Part shown: positions 7,883-16,476 of the stretch, one piece after another | How positions within the stretch are numbered: position 1 is the first letter of the stretch | Layout: each line of letters begins with the position of its first letter | DNA from: Reichenbachiella faecimaris | Lineage (GTDB): Bacteria > Bacteroidota > Bacteroidia > Cytophagales > Cyclobacteriaceae | Length of the DNA stretch: 64,000 nt | Direction of reading: 5' to 3' | Assembly: GCF_900176375.1 (NCBI RefSeq) | Contig: NZ_FWYF01000001.1 | Coordinates: forward strand, 1,250,449 to 1,314,448 | Position numbers and translations under genes: made by a program | The notes under the pieces: generated by a model | The model's database searches: none | Told to the model about the DNA's origin: nothing | The model's input: only the letters and a program-made list of their open reading frames with translations

Positions 7883-8857
7883 ATGTCCATCTACGGTTAC
7901 TCCTCATACGACTCCCCACGGGACTTCTTCAAGAATGGCTATCTACAGACCATCTTACCTAGTTTATTTAGAAAAATCAAAGGCGTAACCTATGAGCGTG
8001 AAAGAATAGAAACTCCTGATGAAGATTTTCTGGATTTGGATTGGATAAAATCCGGATACGAACGTCTGGTAATTATTTCTCATGGCCTAGAGGGCAACTC
8101 TGATCGCCATTACGTGAAAAGTTGCGCCCGTCATTTCAACAAACATGAATATGACGTGCTGGCCTGGAATTATCGCTCTTGCAGTGGAGAAATCAACAGA
8201 AACCTGAGACTCTATCATCATGGAGACACGGAAGATTTAGAACAGGTCATTACCCATGCGATAGATACTAGGCGCTACAAAAAAATCGTACTTGTGGGCT
8301 TCTCTATGGGAGGAAGCACCACGCTCAAATACCTTGGGGAATATGGGCCAAGCGTCCCCAAACACATTGTAGCAGCAGCTACTTTTTCTGTCCCATGCAA
8401 CTTGTGGGATAGCGCGCACCAATTGACCTTTCGGGAAAACTGGTTTTTCAAACAACGTTTTTTGAAGAAGATGATTAAAAAGGTCAAACAAAAGCACGAA
8501 CAATATCCCAAGGAAGTCAATATAGATGGCATAGACGATATCATATCCTTTGGCCAGTTTGACGAAAGATACACAGCACCATTGCATGGTTTTAAAAACA
8601 GCAGGCACTTTTATCGTACGGCGACTTCTGATCTTCACTATGCAGGCATCAGATTGCCTGCACTGATTGTAAATGCGAAGAACGATCCTTTGCTTGGTCA
8701 AAAATGCTACCCGTACAAAGCTTGCAAATATCACGAGTTTCTGCACCTGGAAACGCCAAGGAAAGGTGGACATGTGGGCTTTTTCAAGCTGGGAGCTAAA
8801 ACCTCTTGGATGGACGAACGCGCACTAGAGTTTGTTTCCAAATATGCTCGACTTTGA
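7883..8857 (+). CDS. YheT-family alpha/beta hydrolase
   Basis: This 324-residue soluble alpha/beta hydrolase begins with the family opening SPRDFFKNGYLQTILPSLF. The oxyanion region is VIISHGLEGNSDRHYVKSCA. WNYRSCSGEINRNLRLYHHG corresponds to the W-N-x-R-G-C/S-x-G stretch of YheT/ABHD1-3 proteins. The nucleophile elbow is GFSMGGS, and the acid and base are plausibly in ALIVNAKNDPLLG and PRKGGHVGF. YheT proteins act on lipids or short esters, with substrates poorly defined. The gene ends one base before the stop of the convergent AlkB gene, leaving no room for a separate terminator. Confidence 0.87.
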   Translation: MSIYGYSSYDSPRDFFKNGYLQTILPSLFRKIKGVTYERERIETPDEDFLDLDWIKSGYERLVIISHGLEGNSDRHYVKSCARHFNKHEYDVLAWNYRSCSGEINRNLRLYHHGDTEDLEQVITHAIDTRRYKKIVLVGFSMGGSTTLKYLGEYGPSVPKHIVAAATFSVPCNLWDSAHQLTFRENWFFKQRFLKKMIKKVKQKHEQYPKEVNIDGIDDIISFGQFDERYTAPLHGFKNSRHFYRTATSDLHYAGIRLPALIVNAKNDPLLGQKCYPYKACKYHEFLHLETPRKGGHVGFFKLGAKTSWMDERALEFVSKYARL

Positions 8858-8858
8858 G

Positions 8859-9911
8859 CTAGTTTTCTACTTTTGAGATTCGTGCAATTTGCTTATGCAT
8901 TACCATAAACCACAAGGGTGGCAGCATTGACAACAACATCATCCCTGGATAACCAGTGGGCATTTGAGGGCTGGCTTCATGGTGGCGTAGGATTTGATAC
9001 TTTCTACTCGCCAAAAAATGATGATCTGAATGCCTGGAGAGTTCGAAAAGAAACAATCTTCCTAAGGTATGATTTGAATTCCATGAGTGCCAGGGCTGTA
9101 CACGTTCATATTGACCAGACTCCTTTTGGGTTCGGCTTAGCCCATAGTGTTCTATGTAGTTCACTGTTTCCAGCTGAATAATACCTATTAAAGCAGCTAA
9201 CAGAAAACAAGCCATTGGCATAAAGCCAAAGCCCCAATAAATCAATCCAAGAAAAGCTAACTGAGTGATTTGAAATCTAAGCATTTCATTTTGTAAGGAA
9301 AGTGGCCCTTTTCCTTTCTTCTTCAGTTGGGCAGCCTCTATTTTCCATGATGAGATGTATCCCATAATCATGGATCTAAACCAAAACAAAAATACCCACT
9401 CTCCTCTTCTTGCTGAAGATGGATCATCGTGCGTAGACACATTCTTATGATGACCTCTATTGTGCTCAATATAGAAGTGCATATACATAGAAGTAAGCAA
9501 CAACGCCTTTGCCAAAAATCTTTCGAATTTACTTTTGCGATGTCCGAGCTCATGTGCGACATTAATACCCAACGCCCCACAGGTAATACCCATAGATAAG
9601 ATACGACCCGCTAATTCCAACCCTGAACTTTCTATCACTCCTATGGTAGAAACAAAATAGAAAAGCAAGGCAAACTGAACAGGGACAACCAAATAGAGTA
9701 AGTAATCATAAATTCTATCTCTGGCAACCAACTCCTCCTCGGCTTCTTCTAGGTTCTTTTGATTGGCGCGAAAGAACAATTCAAGAAATGGAAGTAAGCC
9801 ATAAACCAAAAGTGCAGTGCCAAATGTCCACCAACCTGATGCGTTGATAGAAAAATAAGCGACTACTGGAATGACAAAGACAATAGCATATTTAAGAAAT
9901 CGGACATTCAT
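8859..9911 (-). CDS. alkB: Alkane 1-monooxygenase (AlkB-type) integral-membrane di-iron hydroxylase
   Basis: This 350-residue protein has about six membrane helices and the histidine boxes of the membrane di-iron hydroxylase/desaturase superfamily. The boxes are HELGHRK (about residues 122-128), HNRGHHKNV, and LSRHSDHH near residue 294. NYIEHYGL between them is diagnostic of AlkB and XylM rather than of fatty-acid desaturases. It would hydroxylate the terminal carbon of medium-chain alkanes or similar chains in the inner membrane, taking electrons from rubredoxin and its reductase. Neither of those is encoded nearby. The length is somewhat short compared with Pseudomonas AlkB. The real substrate could be another hydrocarbon or a fatty acid. 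Confidence 0.85.
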   Translation of the reverse strand: MNVRFLKYAIVFVIPVVAYFSINASGWWTFGTALLVYGLLPFLELFFRANQKNLEEAEEELVARDRIYDYLLYLVVPVQFALLFYFVSTIGVIESSGLELAGRILSMGITCGALGINVAHELGHRKSKFERFLAKALLLTSMYMHFYIEHNRGHHKNVSTHDDPSSARRGEWVFLFWFRSMIMGYISSWKIEAAQLKKKGKGPLSLQNEMLRFQITQLAFLGLIYWGFGFMPMACFLLAALIGIIQLETVNYIEHYGLSRTQKESGQYERVQPWHSWNSNHTLGRLFLFELSRHSDHHFLASRKYQILRHHEASPQMPTGYPGMMLLSMLPPLWFMVMHKQIARISKVEN

Positions 9912-9965
9912 GGGTGAGTTGTTGTTTGTATCACCTATAAATATAATATGGTATAGGAATTATTC

Positions 9966-10637
9966 CTATAATTCCCCAAACGAGAACATGTAAGCCATGG
10001 AGAAACCAATGACCCAGTTTTTTGAACTGTTAGGAATACCTGTATCCAGGGTAATTGGGTCTAGCATATCGCTCAGGCTGTAAGAGAAGCTGCTTTCCAA
10101 CATAAAAGTCCCAAAATCAAAATCGTAATACCCACCAATACCACCTCTGAAGCCATATCCGAATTTATGATCTCTTGATTCATCATACGGGTAAAATTGC
10201 TGACTACCTGTATCTGAAGGTAAAGCACTTTGACTCACGTTCACCAAGAACTCAGCAAAGCATCCAGCATTGGCAAAGATATGAAGCTGCTCTTTACCTG
10301 TATGCAAATTGACCAAGAGCGGCAATTCAATATAATCCAGCTCCGTGATGAAATCGGGTTGGTTGTTATCAAATTTCTGTTTCCACCCTTTCTGTGTATA
10401 AAGTAGCTCAGCTTGTAGTCCTATATGATCTCGGACGTAGTTCATGGCAATGATTCCACCTTGAAATCCGCCCTCCAATCCAGTCACGATACCCGAGCCA
10501 TTAAATGAATGGAAGAAATAAGCTGATGAGAGATTGTATCCACCTTTCAAACCCACATAGGTTCTTCTTTGGGCACAAGCCTCCTGAGTGAGAAATACGC
10601 CTAAGCCTAACAGCAGACAAATGGTAACTTTTTTCAT
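9966..10637 (-). CDS. Outer-membrane beta-barrel protein (PorT-like)
   Basis: A signal peptide, MKKVTICLLLGLGVFLTQEACA, is followed by RRTYVGLKGGYNLS, the usual opening strand of the small outer-membrane barrels of Bacteroidota (OmpA-like/PorT family). Alternating hydrophobic and polar residues continue to the C-terminus (WVIGFSMAYMFSFGEL), which ends in strand-like sequence. Segments such as GYGFRGGIGGYYDFDFGTFML fit amphipathic strands joined by short turns. The predicted place is the outer membrane, with eight to ten strands given 223 residues. No specific ligand can be proposed. It stands alone, 55 bases upstream of alkB in the same direction. Confidence 0.8.
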   Translation of the reverse strand: MKKVTICLLLGLGVFLTQEACAQRRTYVGLKGGYNLSSAYFFHSFNGSGIVTGLEGGFQGGIIAMNYVRDHIGLQAELLYTQKGWKQKFDNNQPDFITELDYIELPLLVNLHTGKEQLHIFANAGCFAEFLVNVSQSALPSDTGSQQFYPYDESRDHKFGYGFRGGIGGYYDFDFGTFMLESSFSYSLSDMLDPITLDTGIPNSSKNWVIGFSMAYMFSFGEL

Positions 10638-10693
10638 TAGAAATCAATCGAACCGCTAAATTATCAAATTGCTCGGGAATTGAAGTGAGGATA

Positions 10694-10726
10694 AAAAAAT
10701 AGTCCTGATATCAGGACTATTTTTTC
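10694..10726 (-). terminator. Hairpin terminator ending the M13 peptidase-bTHX unit
   Basis: The perfect palindrome AATAGTCCTGA/TCAGGACTATT has A-runs on one side and T-runs on the other, so it can stop transcripts in both directions. The stop codon of the bTHX gene (10717-10719) lies inside the stem. Confidence 0.88.
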
Positions 10727-10851
10727 TTTTTGGTTTTGGCCTTGGCTTTAGGTTTTTCGGTCGTAGTTGCTTTCTTTTTATGTGGGCGACTTACGCCGAA
10801 TGACCCCTTGCTAATTTTACCTTTTTTTGTTTTTACATCTCCTTTGCCCAT
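10717..10851 (-). CDS. Small ribosomal subunit protein bTHX
   Basis: The product has only 44 residues. The start at 10851 gives MGKGDVKTKKGKISKGSFG, matching Thermus Thx (MGKGD-x-x-T-x-x-GKI), a basic peptide that sits in the head of the 30S subunit and stabilises rRNA packing. An in-frame extension upstream is unrelated sequence and is not used. The Lys-rich tail (PKAKAKTKKKK) is longer than in Thermus, and its stop codon is embedded in the terminator stem. The gene follows the M13 peptidase by 50 bases on the same strand and may be read from the same transcript. Confidence 0.9.
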   Translation of the reverse strand: MGKGDVKTKKGKISKGSFGVSRPHKKKATTTEKPKAKAKTKKKK

Positions 10852-10901
10852 ATCTATTTGTGGTTTTGTTGTACAGGAAAAGCTAAGTGAAAATATGCGG
10901 T

Positions 10902-12965
10902 TTACCAAATAACTACCCTATCATCAGCTGCTCTCCACATGGCATCTCCCTCTTTCACGTCAAAAGCCTCATAAAATTCTGGCATGTTCGAAAGTGGGCC
11001 ATTGGCTCGATACATCCCTGGAGAATGCGGGTCAGTATTAATTAAGGTTCTTAGGTTATCATCCTTGTATTTAGCACGCCATATAGTGCCCCAACTAATG
11101 AAAAACCTTTGTTCTGGTGTGAACCCATCTATCAAACCTGGATTACCATTCTGGCTCAAATGCTTTTGAAGTCCATAATAAGTCGCATAAATCCCTCCCA
11201 AGTCACCAATATTCTCTCCAAGTGTAAATTCACCATTCACAAAAACGCTATCTATTGGCTCATAAGCGTCAAACTGAGCGACGAGTTTGTTAGTTCTTTC
11301 TTTAAAATTTTCAGCATCAGCATCCGTCCACCAATTGTTCAAGTTACCATCCGCATCGAAACGACTGCCACTGTCATCAAAGCAATGAGAAATTTCATGC
11401 CCTATAGCCGCGCCTATGCCCCCATAGTTTACTGCCTCATCAGCCATGTAGTTGTAAAATGGAGGTTGCAAAATAGCGGCCGGAAAGGTAATAGAATTGT
11501 ATACCGGATGATAGCCTGCATTTACCGTTTGGGGTGTCATTCCCCACTCTGAGTTGTCCACAGGCTTGCCAAGCTTATTCAACTCATACTGAAAATCGAA
11601 TATTCTCGCTGCCACTACATTGTCATAATAGGATGATTTTTCAGGGTCTTTGCTTATTTCCATGGTTGAATAATCGATCCATTTGTCAGGGTACCCAATT
11701 TTCACGGACATTTTGTCTAGCTTTTCCAAAGCCCTCACCTTAGTCGAGTCTGTCATCCAATCGAGCGCTTTGATACGCTCAGCAAATACTTCCATAATAT
11801 TTTCTACCATGGCTGTCGCTTTTTGCTTGGCCTCTGGCGGGAAAACCTCTTCTACATAAAGTTTGCCAATAGCTTCACCTAACACCCCACTGGTCATACC
11901 AATCACTCTTTTCCATCTGGGTCTCATTTCCTCCACCCCTCTAAGCTCCTGGCTATAGAAATCGAAATCTGCACGAACGAGATCATAGTTTAAATAATTG
12001 GCAGCGCGATTCAAACAATCCCATCTCAGATACTCTTTGCAAATAGCTAAAGGCACTTCATTAACGATGCGTTCATATTCGTCCATGAATTTTGGTTGCA
12101 TTACGATCAGCGTGTCAATATTCTGAACGCCCATATCTGCCAGGTAAACCGGCCAATCAATAGAAGGTACTCGCTCGCTCAATTCATTCAGGGACATTTT
12201 ATTGTACAGCGCTGGAGTATTTCTTTTTTCAACGTTCGTCATGGAGGCTTCGGCCATGCGCGTTTCCAGCTCCATGATCCTTTCTGCCTGTGCACGCGCT
12301 TTTTCCTCAGAGTCTCCCAAAAACTGAAGCATTTTTGTAATATGTGCTAGATACTTCTCTCTTATATCTTCCGATTTCTCGTCTGTTTTCGTATAGTAAT
12401 CGCGATCAGGTAGTCCTAGCCCGCCTTGACTAAGGTAGGCGGCCATTTCTTTGCTGTTTTTTAAATCAGGAGTCACGAAAAAATTAAAAAATGCACCTCC
12501 GCCATAAACCTCTTGCGCAGCCAGATATTTTTGAACACCTGCGATATTTTCGATAGCCGAAATCTCCTGCAGTTTTGGTTTAATTGGATTCAAACCCACT
12601 TTTTCAGCTAAAAGAGAATCCATACCCACACTATAAAAATCAGCTGCCTTCATTTGATCACTAGTCGCTTCATATTTTCCGCTCTTAGCAGCCTTTTCCA
12701 ATACATCCAGCACGGTTTTGCTATTGACATCCCGTACTTCATCGAAGCTATTCCATCTTCCTCTATCACTTGGTATTTCAGCATTTTTGAGCCAATTCCC
12801 ATTTACATATTTGAAAAAATCATCGCTGGGACTAACGGTAGTATCCATCATAGAAACGTCGATGCCTGGTACTTGAGAGGCTGTCTCTGTAGTGGACTCG
12901 CAGGATACCAACAAGGCTAAAAGCAGTATACCTGAACAGGAGAATAGTGTTTTGAGTTTTGTCAT
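10902..12965 (-). CDS. M13-family (neprilysin/PepO-like) zinc metallopeptidase lipoprotein
   Basis: The N-terminus is a lipoprotein signal (ILLLALLVSC), so the 687-residue protein should be lipid-anchored outside the cytoplasm. The catalytic motif is IGHEISHCFDDSGSRFDADG, where HExxH binds zinc. The third ligand, a glutamate, lies in LGENIGDLGGI. The substrate-binding NAGYHPVYNSITFPAAILQP corresponds to the conserved N-A-x-Y block of M13 enzymes. The length and the N-terminal helical cap domain are typical for the family, which cleaves small peptides inside a closed cavity. The C-terminus ends near the usual M13 tryptophan (DDRVVIW). It has its own promoter region downstream of a terminator at 13056-13091. 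Confidence 0.93.
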   Translation of the reverse strand: MTKLKTLFSCSGILLLALLVSCESTTETASQVPGIDVSMMDTTVSPSDDFFKYVNGNWLKNAEIPSDRGRWNSFDEVRDVNSKTVLDVLEKAAKSGKYEATSDQMKAADFYSVGMDSLLAEKVGLNPIKPKLQEISAIENIAGVQKYLAAQEVYGGGAFFNFFVTPDLKNSKEMAAYLSQGGLGLPDRDYYTKTDEKSEDIREKYLAHITKMLQFLGDSEEKARAQAERIMELETRMAEASMTNVEKRNTPALYNKMSLNELSERVPSIDWPVYLADMGVQNIDTLIVMQPKFMDEYERIVNEVPLAICKEYLRWDCLNRAANYLNYDLVRADFDFYSQELRGVEEMRPRWKRVIGMTSGVLGEAIGKLYVEEVFPPEAKQKATAMVENIMEVFAERIKALDWMTDSTKVRALEKLDKMSVKIGYPDKWIDYSTMEISKDPEKSSYYDNVVAARIFDFQYELNKLGKPVDNSEWGMTPQTVNAGYHPVYNSITFPAAILQPPFYNYMADEAVNYGGIGAAIGHEISHCFDDSGSRFDADGNLNNWWTDADAENFKERTNKLVAQFDAYEPIDSVFVNGEFTLGENIGDLGGIYATYYGLQKHLSQNGNPGLIDGFTPEQRFFISWGTIWRAKYKDDNLRTLINTDPHSPGMYRANGPLSNMPEFYEAFDVKEGDAMWRAADDRVVIW

Positions 12966-13055
12966 GAATAATTATTGATTTGTTAAGTCGACCAATTTAA
13001 TTCAAAAAACAAGATTACAATCTTCAAAATATATGATCGGTCTAAATTGGTTATA

Positions 13056-13091
13056 AACAAAAAAGCCGCCCTAATCTTCCATCAGGACGGC
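13056..13091 (-). terminator. Terminator of the sugar transporter gene
   Basis: On the minus strand a GCCGTCCT/AGGGCGGC stem with one G-U pair is followed by a run of six T. It lies 29 bases after the stop of the transporter gene and before the start of the M13 peptidase gene. Confidence 0.85.
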
Positions 13092-13119
13092 CATCTAACC
13101 CAAAATTTTTATGCAAGAC

Positions 13120-14430
13120 TTAATTCTTTTTAAAGCCTATTTTGTGACCAGCAAAAGCGTAATACAAAATCATAACATAGCAAGGAAGCAATAACCAATA
13201 GCTACCCGTTGCCGCAGTAGAAGTAGCTTCTGCTTCTGCTATTCCTTCAGCAATCAATGAAGCTTGTTTCATATCCACCAGCAGACCATATAAAGGCGGA
13301 ATAATAGCCCCCCCTGAAATGCCCATAATCAAAAGTGCAGAGCCTGTTTTCGTAAACTTGCCCAAACCATTTAAGGCCAAAGGCCATATTGCTGGCCAAA
13401 CCAGTGCATTGGCAATACCCAATGAAGCTACAAACAATACAGAGGTAAAACCTGTGGTATTAATTATACAAACTGAGAAGATCAGTCCTAATACAGCACT
13501 TCCTTTTAATGCTGTTTCTTGAGAAATGTACTTAGGGATCAGTACGACACCCATGAGGTAAGTCACAATCATGGCACCTAAAGTGAACGAGGTGAAATAT
13601 TTTGCGTCAGCTACAGACAATCCCAGAGATATGCCGTAGGCGATGATGGTGTCTCCTGCAATCACCTCAGCTCCAACATAAATGAATAAAGTCAACACGC
13701 CCAGAAGTAAATGTGGAAATTGAAAAACACTGGTTTTGGCTACCTGACCTTCAGCTACTTCTTCATCAGCGGACGCCTCGATATCAGGCAATGGCGCAAA
13801 TCGAATCAGCACGGCAAAGAGCCCTAAAGCAAGCGCCATAATGGTATAAGGCATATTTACACTACTGGCCATGGCATTCAAAAACTGCTCCTTTTCTTCT
13901 AGTGATATGGTATCTACAGTTGCTTTTAGCTCGTCTATCCCTGAAAGCAACAATGCACCAAACACGAATGAGCCCAGCGCACCCGCAGATTTGTTGCAAA
14001 TACCCATGATGGAAATTCTTTTGGCTGCACTCTCTATAGGTCCTATAATCGTAATGTATGGGTTAGCCGCTGTCTGCAACAAGGTCATCCCAGAACCTTG
14101 GATAAATATCCCTACCAGTACCAATGAAAAAGTTCTGGAAGAAGCAGCCGGAATAAAAACAACTGCCCCAATAGCCATAAGTAAAAGGCCTATGGACATG
14201 CCGTTCTTATACCCTGTTTTCTTTAGCACATAAGCAGAGGGCAAGGCCATAACCGAAAATGAAATATAAGAGGCCGAAGCTACTAAAAATGCTTCTGCTG
14301 AAGTCAACTCACAGATGGATTGCATAAACGGAATAAGTGCGCCATTGATCCAAGTCACAAATCCAAAAATGGCAAACAACCCTGCAATAATTGCGATCGG
14401 CACGATCATACTTCCCTTTTGCTCTGACAT
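13120..14430 (-). CDS. FucP-type MFS sugar:proton symporter
   Basis: This 436-residue protein has about twelve membrane helices and belongs to the fucose/glucose-galactose transporter branch of the major facilitator superfamily. The first loop ITWINGALIPFMQ-type sequence appears here as FVTWINGALIPFMQSICELT. GMTLLQTAANPYITIIGP includes the Q-T-A-A-N-P-Y motif that is typical of the family. IMGISGGAIIPPLYGLLVD near helix ten is also conserved. It should import a neutral sugar with protons across the inner membrane. The specific sugar is unknown; nearby sugar metabolism is limited to the ROK kinase, about 5.4 kb away. A terminator follows the stop. Confidence 0.9.
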   Translation of the reverse strand: MSEQKGSMIVPIAIIAGLFAIFGFVTWINGALIPFMQSICELTSAEAFLVASASYISFSVMALPSAYVLKKTGYKNGMSIGLLLMAIGAVVFIPAASSRTFSLVLVGIFIQGSGMTLLQTAANPYITIIGPIESAAKRISIMGICNKSAGALGSFVFGALLLSGIDELKATVDTISLEEKEQFLNAMASSVNMPYTIMALALGLFAVLIRFAPLPDIEASADEEVAEGQVAKTSVFQFPHLLLGVLTLFIYVGAEVIAGDTIIAYGISLGLSVADAKYFTSFTLGAMIVTYLMGVVLIPKYISQETALKGSAVLGLIFSVCIINTTGFTSVLFVASLGIANALVWPAIWPLALNGLGKFTKTGSALLIMGISGGAIIPPLYGLLVDMKQASLIAEGIAEAEATSTAATGSYWLLLPCYVMILYYAFAGHKIGFKKN

Positions 14431-14665
14431 ATTCTTAATTTAAAATTTCCTAATAATTCAGCCAATTCATTACAATTATTGGCTGCTCACTCTTTTGAGT
14501 TTGCCAATATAGCAATAAATCCAACTTGCAAAACTTTTATAAAGCCTCGCATTTTGTTTTTTCGCTGAAGCGCAAAGGATAGTCTCTGAAATGCATTAAA
14601 GGATTTGTTTGATATATCAATATTGCTAGTTTCTTTGTGTAGAATTTGTGAACCAAAAAACAAAT

Positions 14666-15160
14666 ATGATCAACACAGAAAAAATCAAAATGCTCGTACT
14701 GGATGTGGATGGCACCATGACAGACGGCCGCATCAACGTGACAGAAGAAGGTCATCAATTCAAGCAATTCCACGCCAGAGATGGATTAGGCATTCGCATG
14801 CTTATCAAAAAAGGCATCCGAGTTGGCATTGTAAGTCACAGTTTTTCAGGTGGTGCTATTCAAGCCAGAGGAAAGATGCTGGGAATCTCGCATATCTATA
14901 CTGGCCTGGAAGAAAAGGATGAAATACTCGCGCAGTGGTGTGAAGAACTAGATTTGGAGATGCATGAGATAGCCTTTATTGGCGATGACCTCAATGACAT
15001 TCCTGCCATGAAAAAAGTAGGACTTTCTGCCTGTCCTGCAAATGCCGCAGACGAAGTGATTTCATACGTAGATCTGGTACTGACCAAAGATGGTGGAGAT
15101 GGTTGTGTTCGCGAGTTCATTGATAAGTACATGGCAGTAGGCTATTCCAAAACTGCCTAA
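14666..15160 (+). CDS. kdsC: KdsC-like HAD phosphatase (KDO 8-phosphate phosphatase)
   Basis: The ATG at 14666 (MINTEKIKMLVLDVDGTMTDG) is preferred over an in-frame GTG 18 bases earlier. The 164-residue cap-less HAD protein shows the catalytic DVDGTMTDG, the threonine/serine motif VGIVSHSFSGGA, and the metal-binding GDDLNDIPAMKKVGL. It is the size of KdsC, which removes phosphate from 3-deoxy-manno-octulosonate 8-phosphate during lipopolysaccharide synthesis. The related N-acylneuraminate-9-phosphatase or CMP-sugar branch is a possible alternative. No kdsA, kdsB or kdsD lies nearby. Upstream, TTTG at 14605 is 19 bases from TAGTTTCT at 14628, a weak fit to the Bacteroidota promoter. Confidence 0.85.
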   Translation: MINTEKIKMLVLDVDGTMTDGRINVTEEGHQFKQFHARDGLGIRMLIKKGIRVGIVSHSFSGGAIQARGKMLGISHIYTGLEEKDEILAQWCEELDLEMHEIAFIGDDLNDIPAMKKVGLSACPANAADEVISYVDLVLTKDGGDGCVREFIDKYMAVGYSKTA

Positions 15161-15247
15161 ATATTTGGACGCCAGCTCAATAAGGATTTCAGTCCAAAAA
15201 CAGACAAAAATTATTGATCGGAGAGGTGGGTCAACTCGACCTTAACC

Positions 15248-15278
15248 TTTGGTTATGCCATATATTATCCTATTTTTG
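15248..15278 (+). promoter_or_regulatory. Bacteroidota sigma-A promoter of sucD
   Basis: TTTG (15248-15251), exactly 19 bases, then TATTTTTG (15271-15278) matches the TTTG-N19-TAnnTTTG consensus completely. The start codon of sucD is at 15297, implying a very short leader of roughly a dozen bases. Confidence 0.8.
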
Positions 15279-15296
15279 CACCAAAATTGAAATAGC

Positions 15297-16169
15297 ATGA
15301 GCGTATTAGTAAATAAAGATTCAAAAATCATAGTTCAGGGCTTTACAGGCACTGAGGGTACCTTTCACGCAACGCAGATGATCGAGTACGGAAGTAATGT
15401 GGTAGGTGGTGTGACACCTGGAAAAGGTGGTCAAAAACATCTGGACAAACCTGTTTTTAATACTGTAAAGGAAGCTGTGGACCAAGCGGGTGCTAATGTT
15501 TCAATTATTTTCGTACCGCCAGCATTCGCTGCCGATGCGATCATGGAAGCTGCTGATGCAGGTATATCTGTAATCATCACTATCACTGAGGGCATTCCTG
15601 TGAAGGACATGGTCGCTGCTAAAAAATATTTAGAAAACAAAGACGTGACTTTGATAGGCCCTAACTGCCCAGGTGTAATCACTCCAGGAGAAGCCAAAGT
15701 AGGTATCATGCCAGGTTTTGTATTCAAAAAAGGAAGAATTGGCATCGTGTCTAAGTCTGGTACTTTGACTTATGAAGCGGCTGATCAGGTGGTGAAAGCT
15801 GGATTGGGCATTTCTACTGCCATTGGAATTGGTGGTGATCCTATCATTGGCACTTCTACCAAAGCTGCGGTAGAGCTTTTGATGAATGACCCTGAAACAG
15901 ACGCTATCGTGATGATAGGAGAAATTGGTGGAAACTACGAAGCTGAGGCTGCTCGATGGATCAAAGCAGGTGGAAACAAAAAACCTGTCGTTGGATTCAT
16001 AGCAGGACAAACTGCCCCTAAAGGAAAAAGAATGGGACATGCTGGAGCTATCATTGGTGGTGCTGACGACACAGCAGAAGCAAAAATGAAAATTATGACC
16101 GAATGCGGACTTCATGTGGTGAAATCTCCTGCTGATATAGGGGAAACTATTGCGAAGGCTGTTAACTAG
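15297..16169 (+). CDS. sucD: Succinyl-CoA synthetase, alpha subunit
   Basis: This 290-residue subunit binds CoA and carries the phosphohistidine of the TCA-cycle enzyme that interconverts succinyl-CoA and succinate with NTP formation. Features are the Rossmann start [22 protein letters not shown], the CoA-binding [30 protein letters not shown], and [20 protein letters not shown]. The catalytic histidine lies in [12 protein letters not shown]. The length is standard. The beta subunit gene sucC is not in the window, as is common in Bacteroidota where the two can be separated. A perfect promoter precedes it and a terminator at 16190-16223 follows, so it is probably a single-gene transcript. Confidence 0.96.
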   Translation: MSVLVNKDSKIIVQGFTGTEGTFHATQMIEYGSNVVGGVTPGKGGQKHLDKPVFNTVKEAVDQAGANVSIIFVPPAFAADAIMEAADAGISVIITITEGIPVKDMVAAKKYLENKDVTLIGPNCPGVITPGEAKVGIMPGFVFKKGRIGIVSKSGTLTYEAADQVVKAGLGISTAIGIGGDPIIGTSTKAAVELLMNDPETDAIVMIGEIGGNYEAEAARWIKAGGNKKPVVGFIAGQTAPKGKRMGHAGAIIGGADDTAEAKMKIMTECGLHVVKSPADIGETIAKAVN

Positions 16170-16189
16170 GTCATATAGATAATATTTTC

Positions 16190-16223
16190 AAAAAACCATG
16201 CCTGAATCAGGTATGGTTTTTTT
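16190..16223 (+). terminator. Terminator of sucD
   Basis: The stem CCATGCCTGA/TCAGGTATGG with one G-U pair is flanked by an A-run and a T-run, 21 bases after the sucD stop. Confidence 0.9.
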
Positions 16224-16238
16224 ATGTCCTATCACAGC

Positions 16239-16282
16239 ATTCCAAATGTCTGAAAGGTTTCAGTCGCATAAGGAAATACGAC
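16239..16282. repeat. REP-like hairpin repeat, degenerate copy
   Basis: CAGTCGCATAAGGAAATACGAC is a decayed version of the hairpin GTCGCATTAGGAAATGCGAC found intact at 18926-18945 and 20050-20069. The preceding bases also match the other copies over about 20 positions. Confidence 0.7.
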
Positions 16283-16476
16283 AAATCAAGGGATTACAGC
16301 TGGCAAAATAAGTTAAATCCCTATCCCTCATTCCATCCTTTATTGTTTCGCATAAATTCCATATCTGCAACAGATATACAAGTAGGGTAATCATAAATCA
16401 TCCCGTCCTATAGCAAAGAAATATTGACTTGACTTCATAAAGCGCAGTCTGGTTGAATAAACAAAAAACAAATGCT

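Noticed and set aside
14605-14922. Frame overlapping the KdsC gene start
   Set aside because: It is out of frame with the HAD motifs DVDGTMTDG and GDDLND and is a shadow of the real gene.
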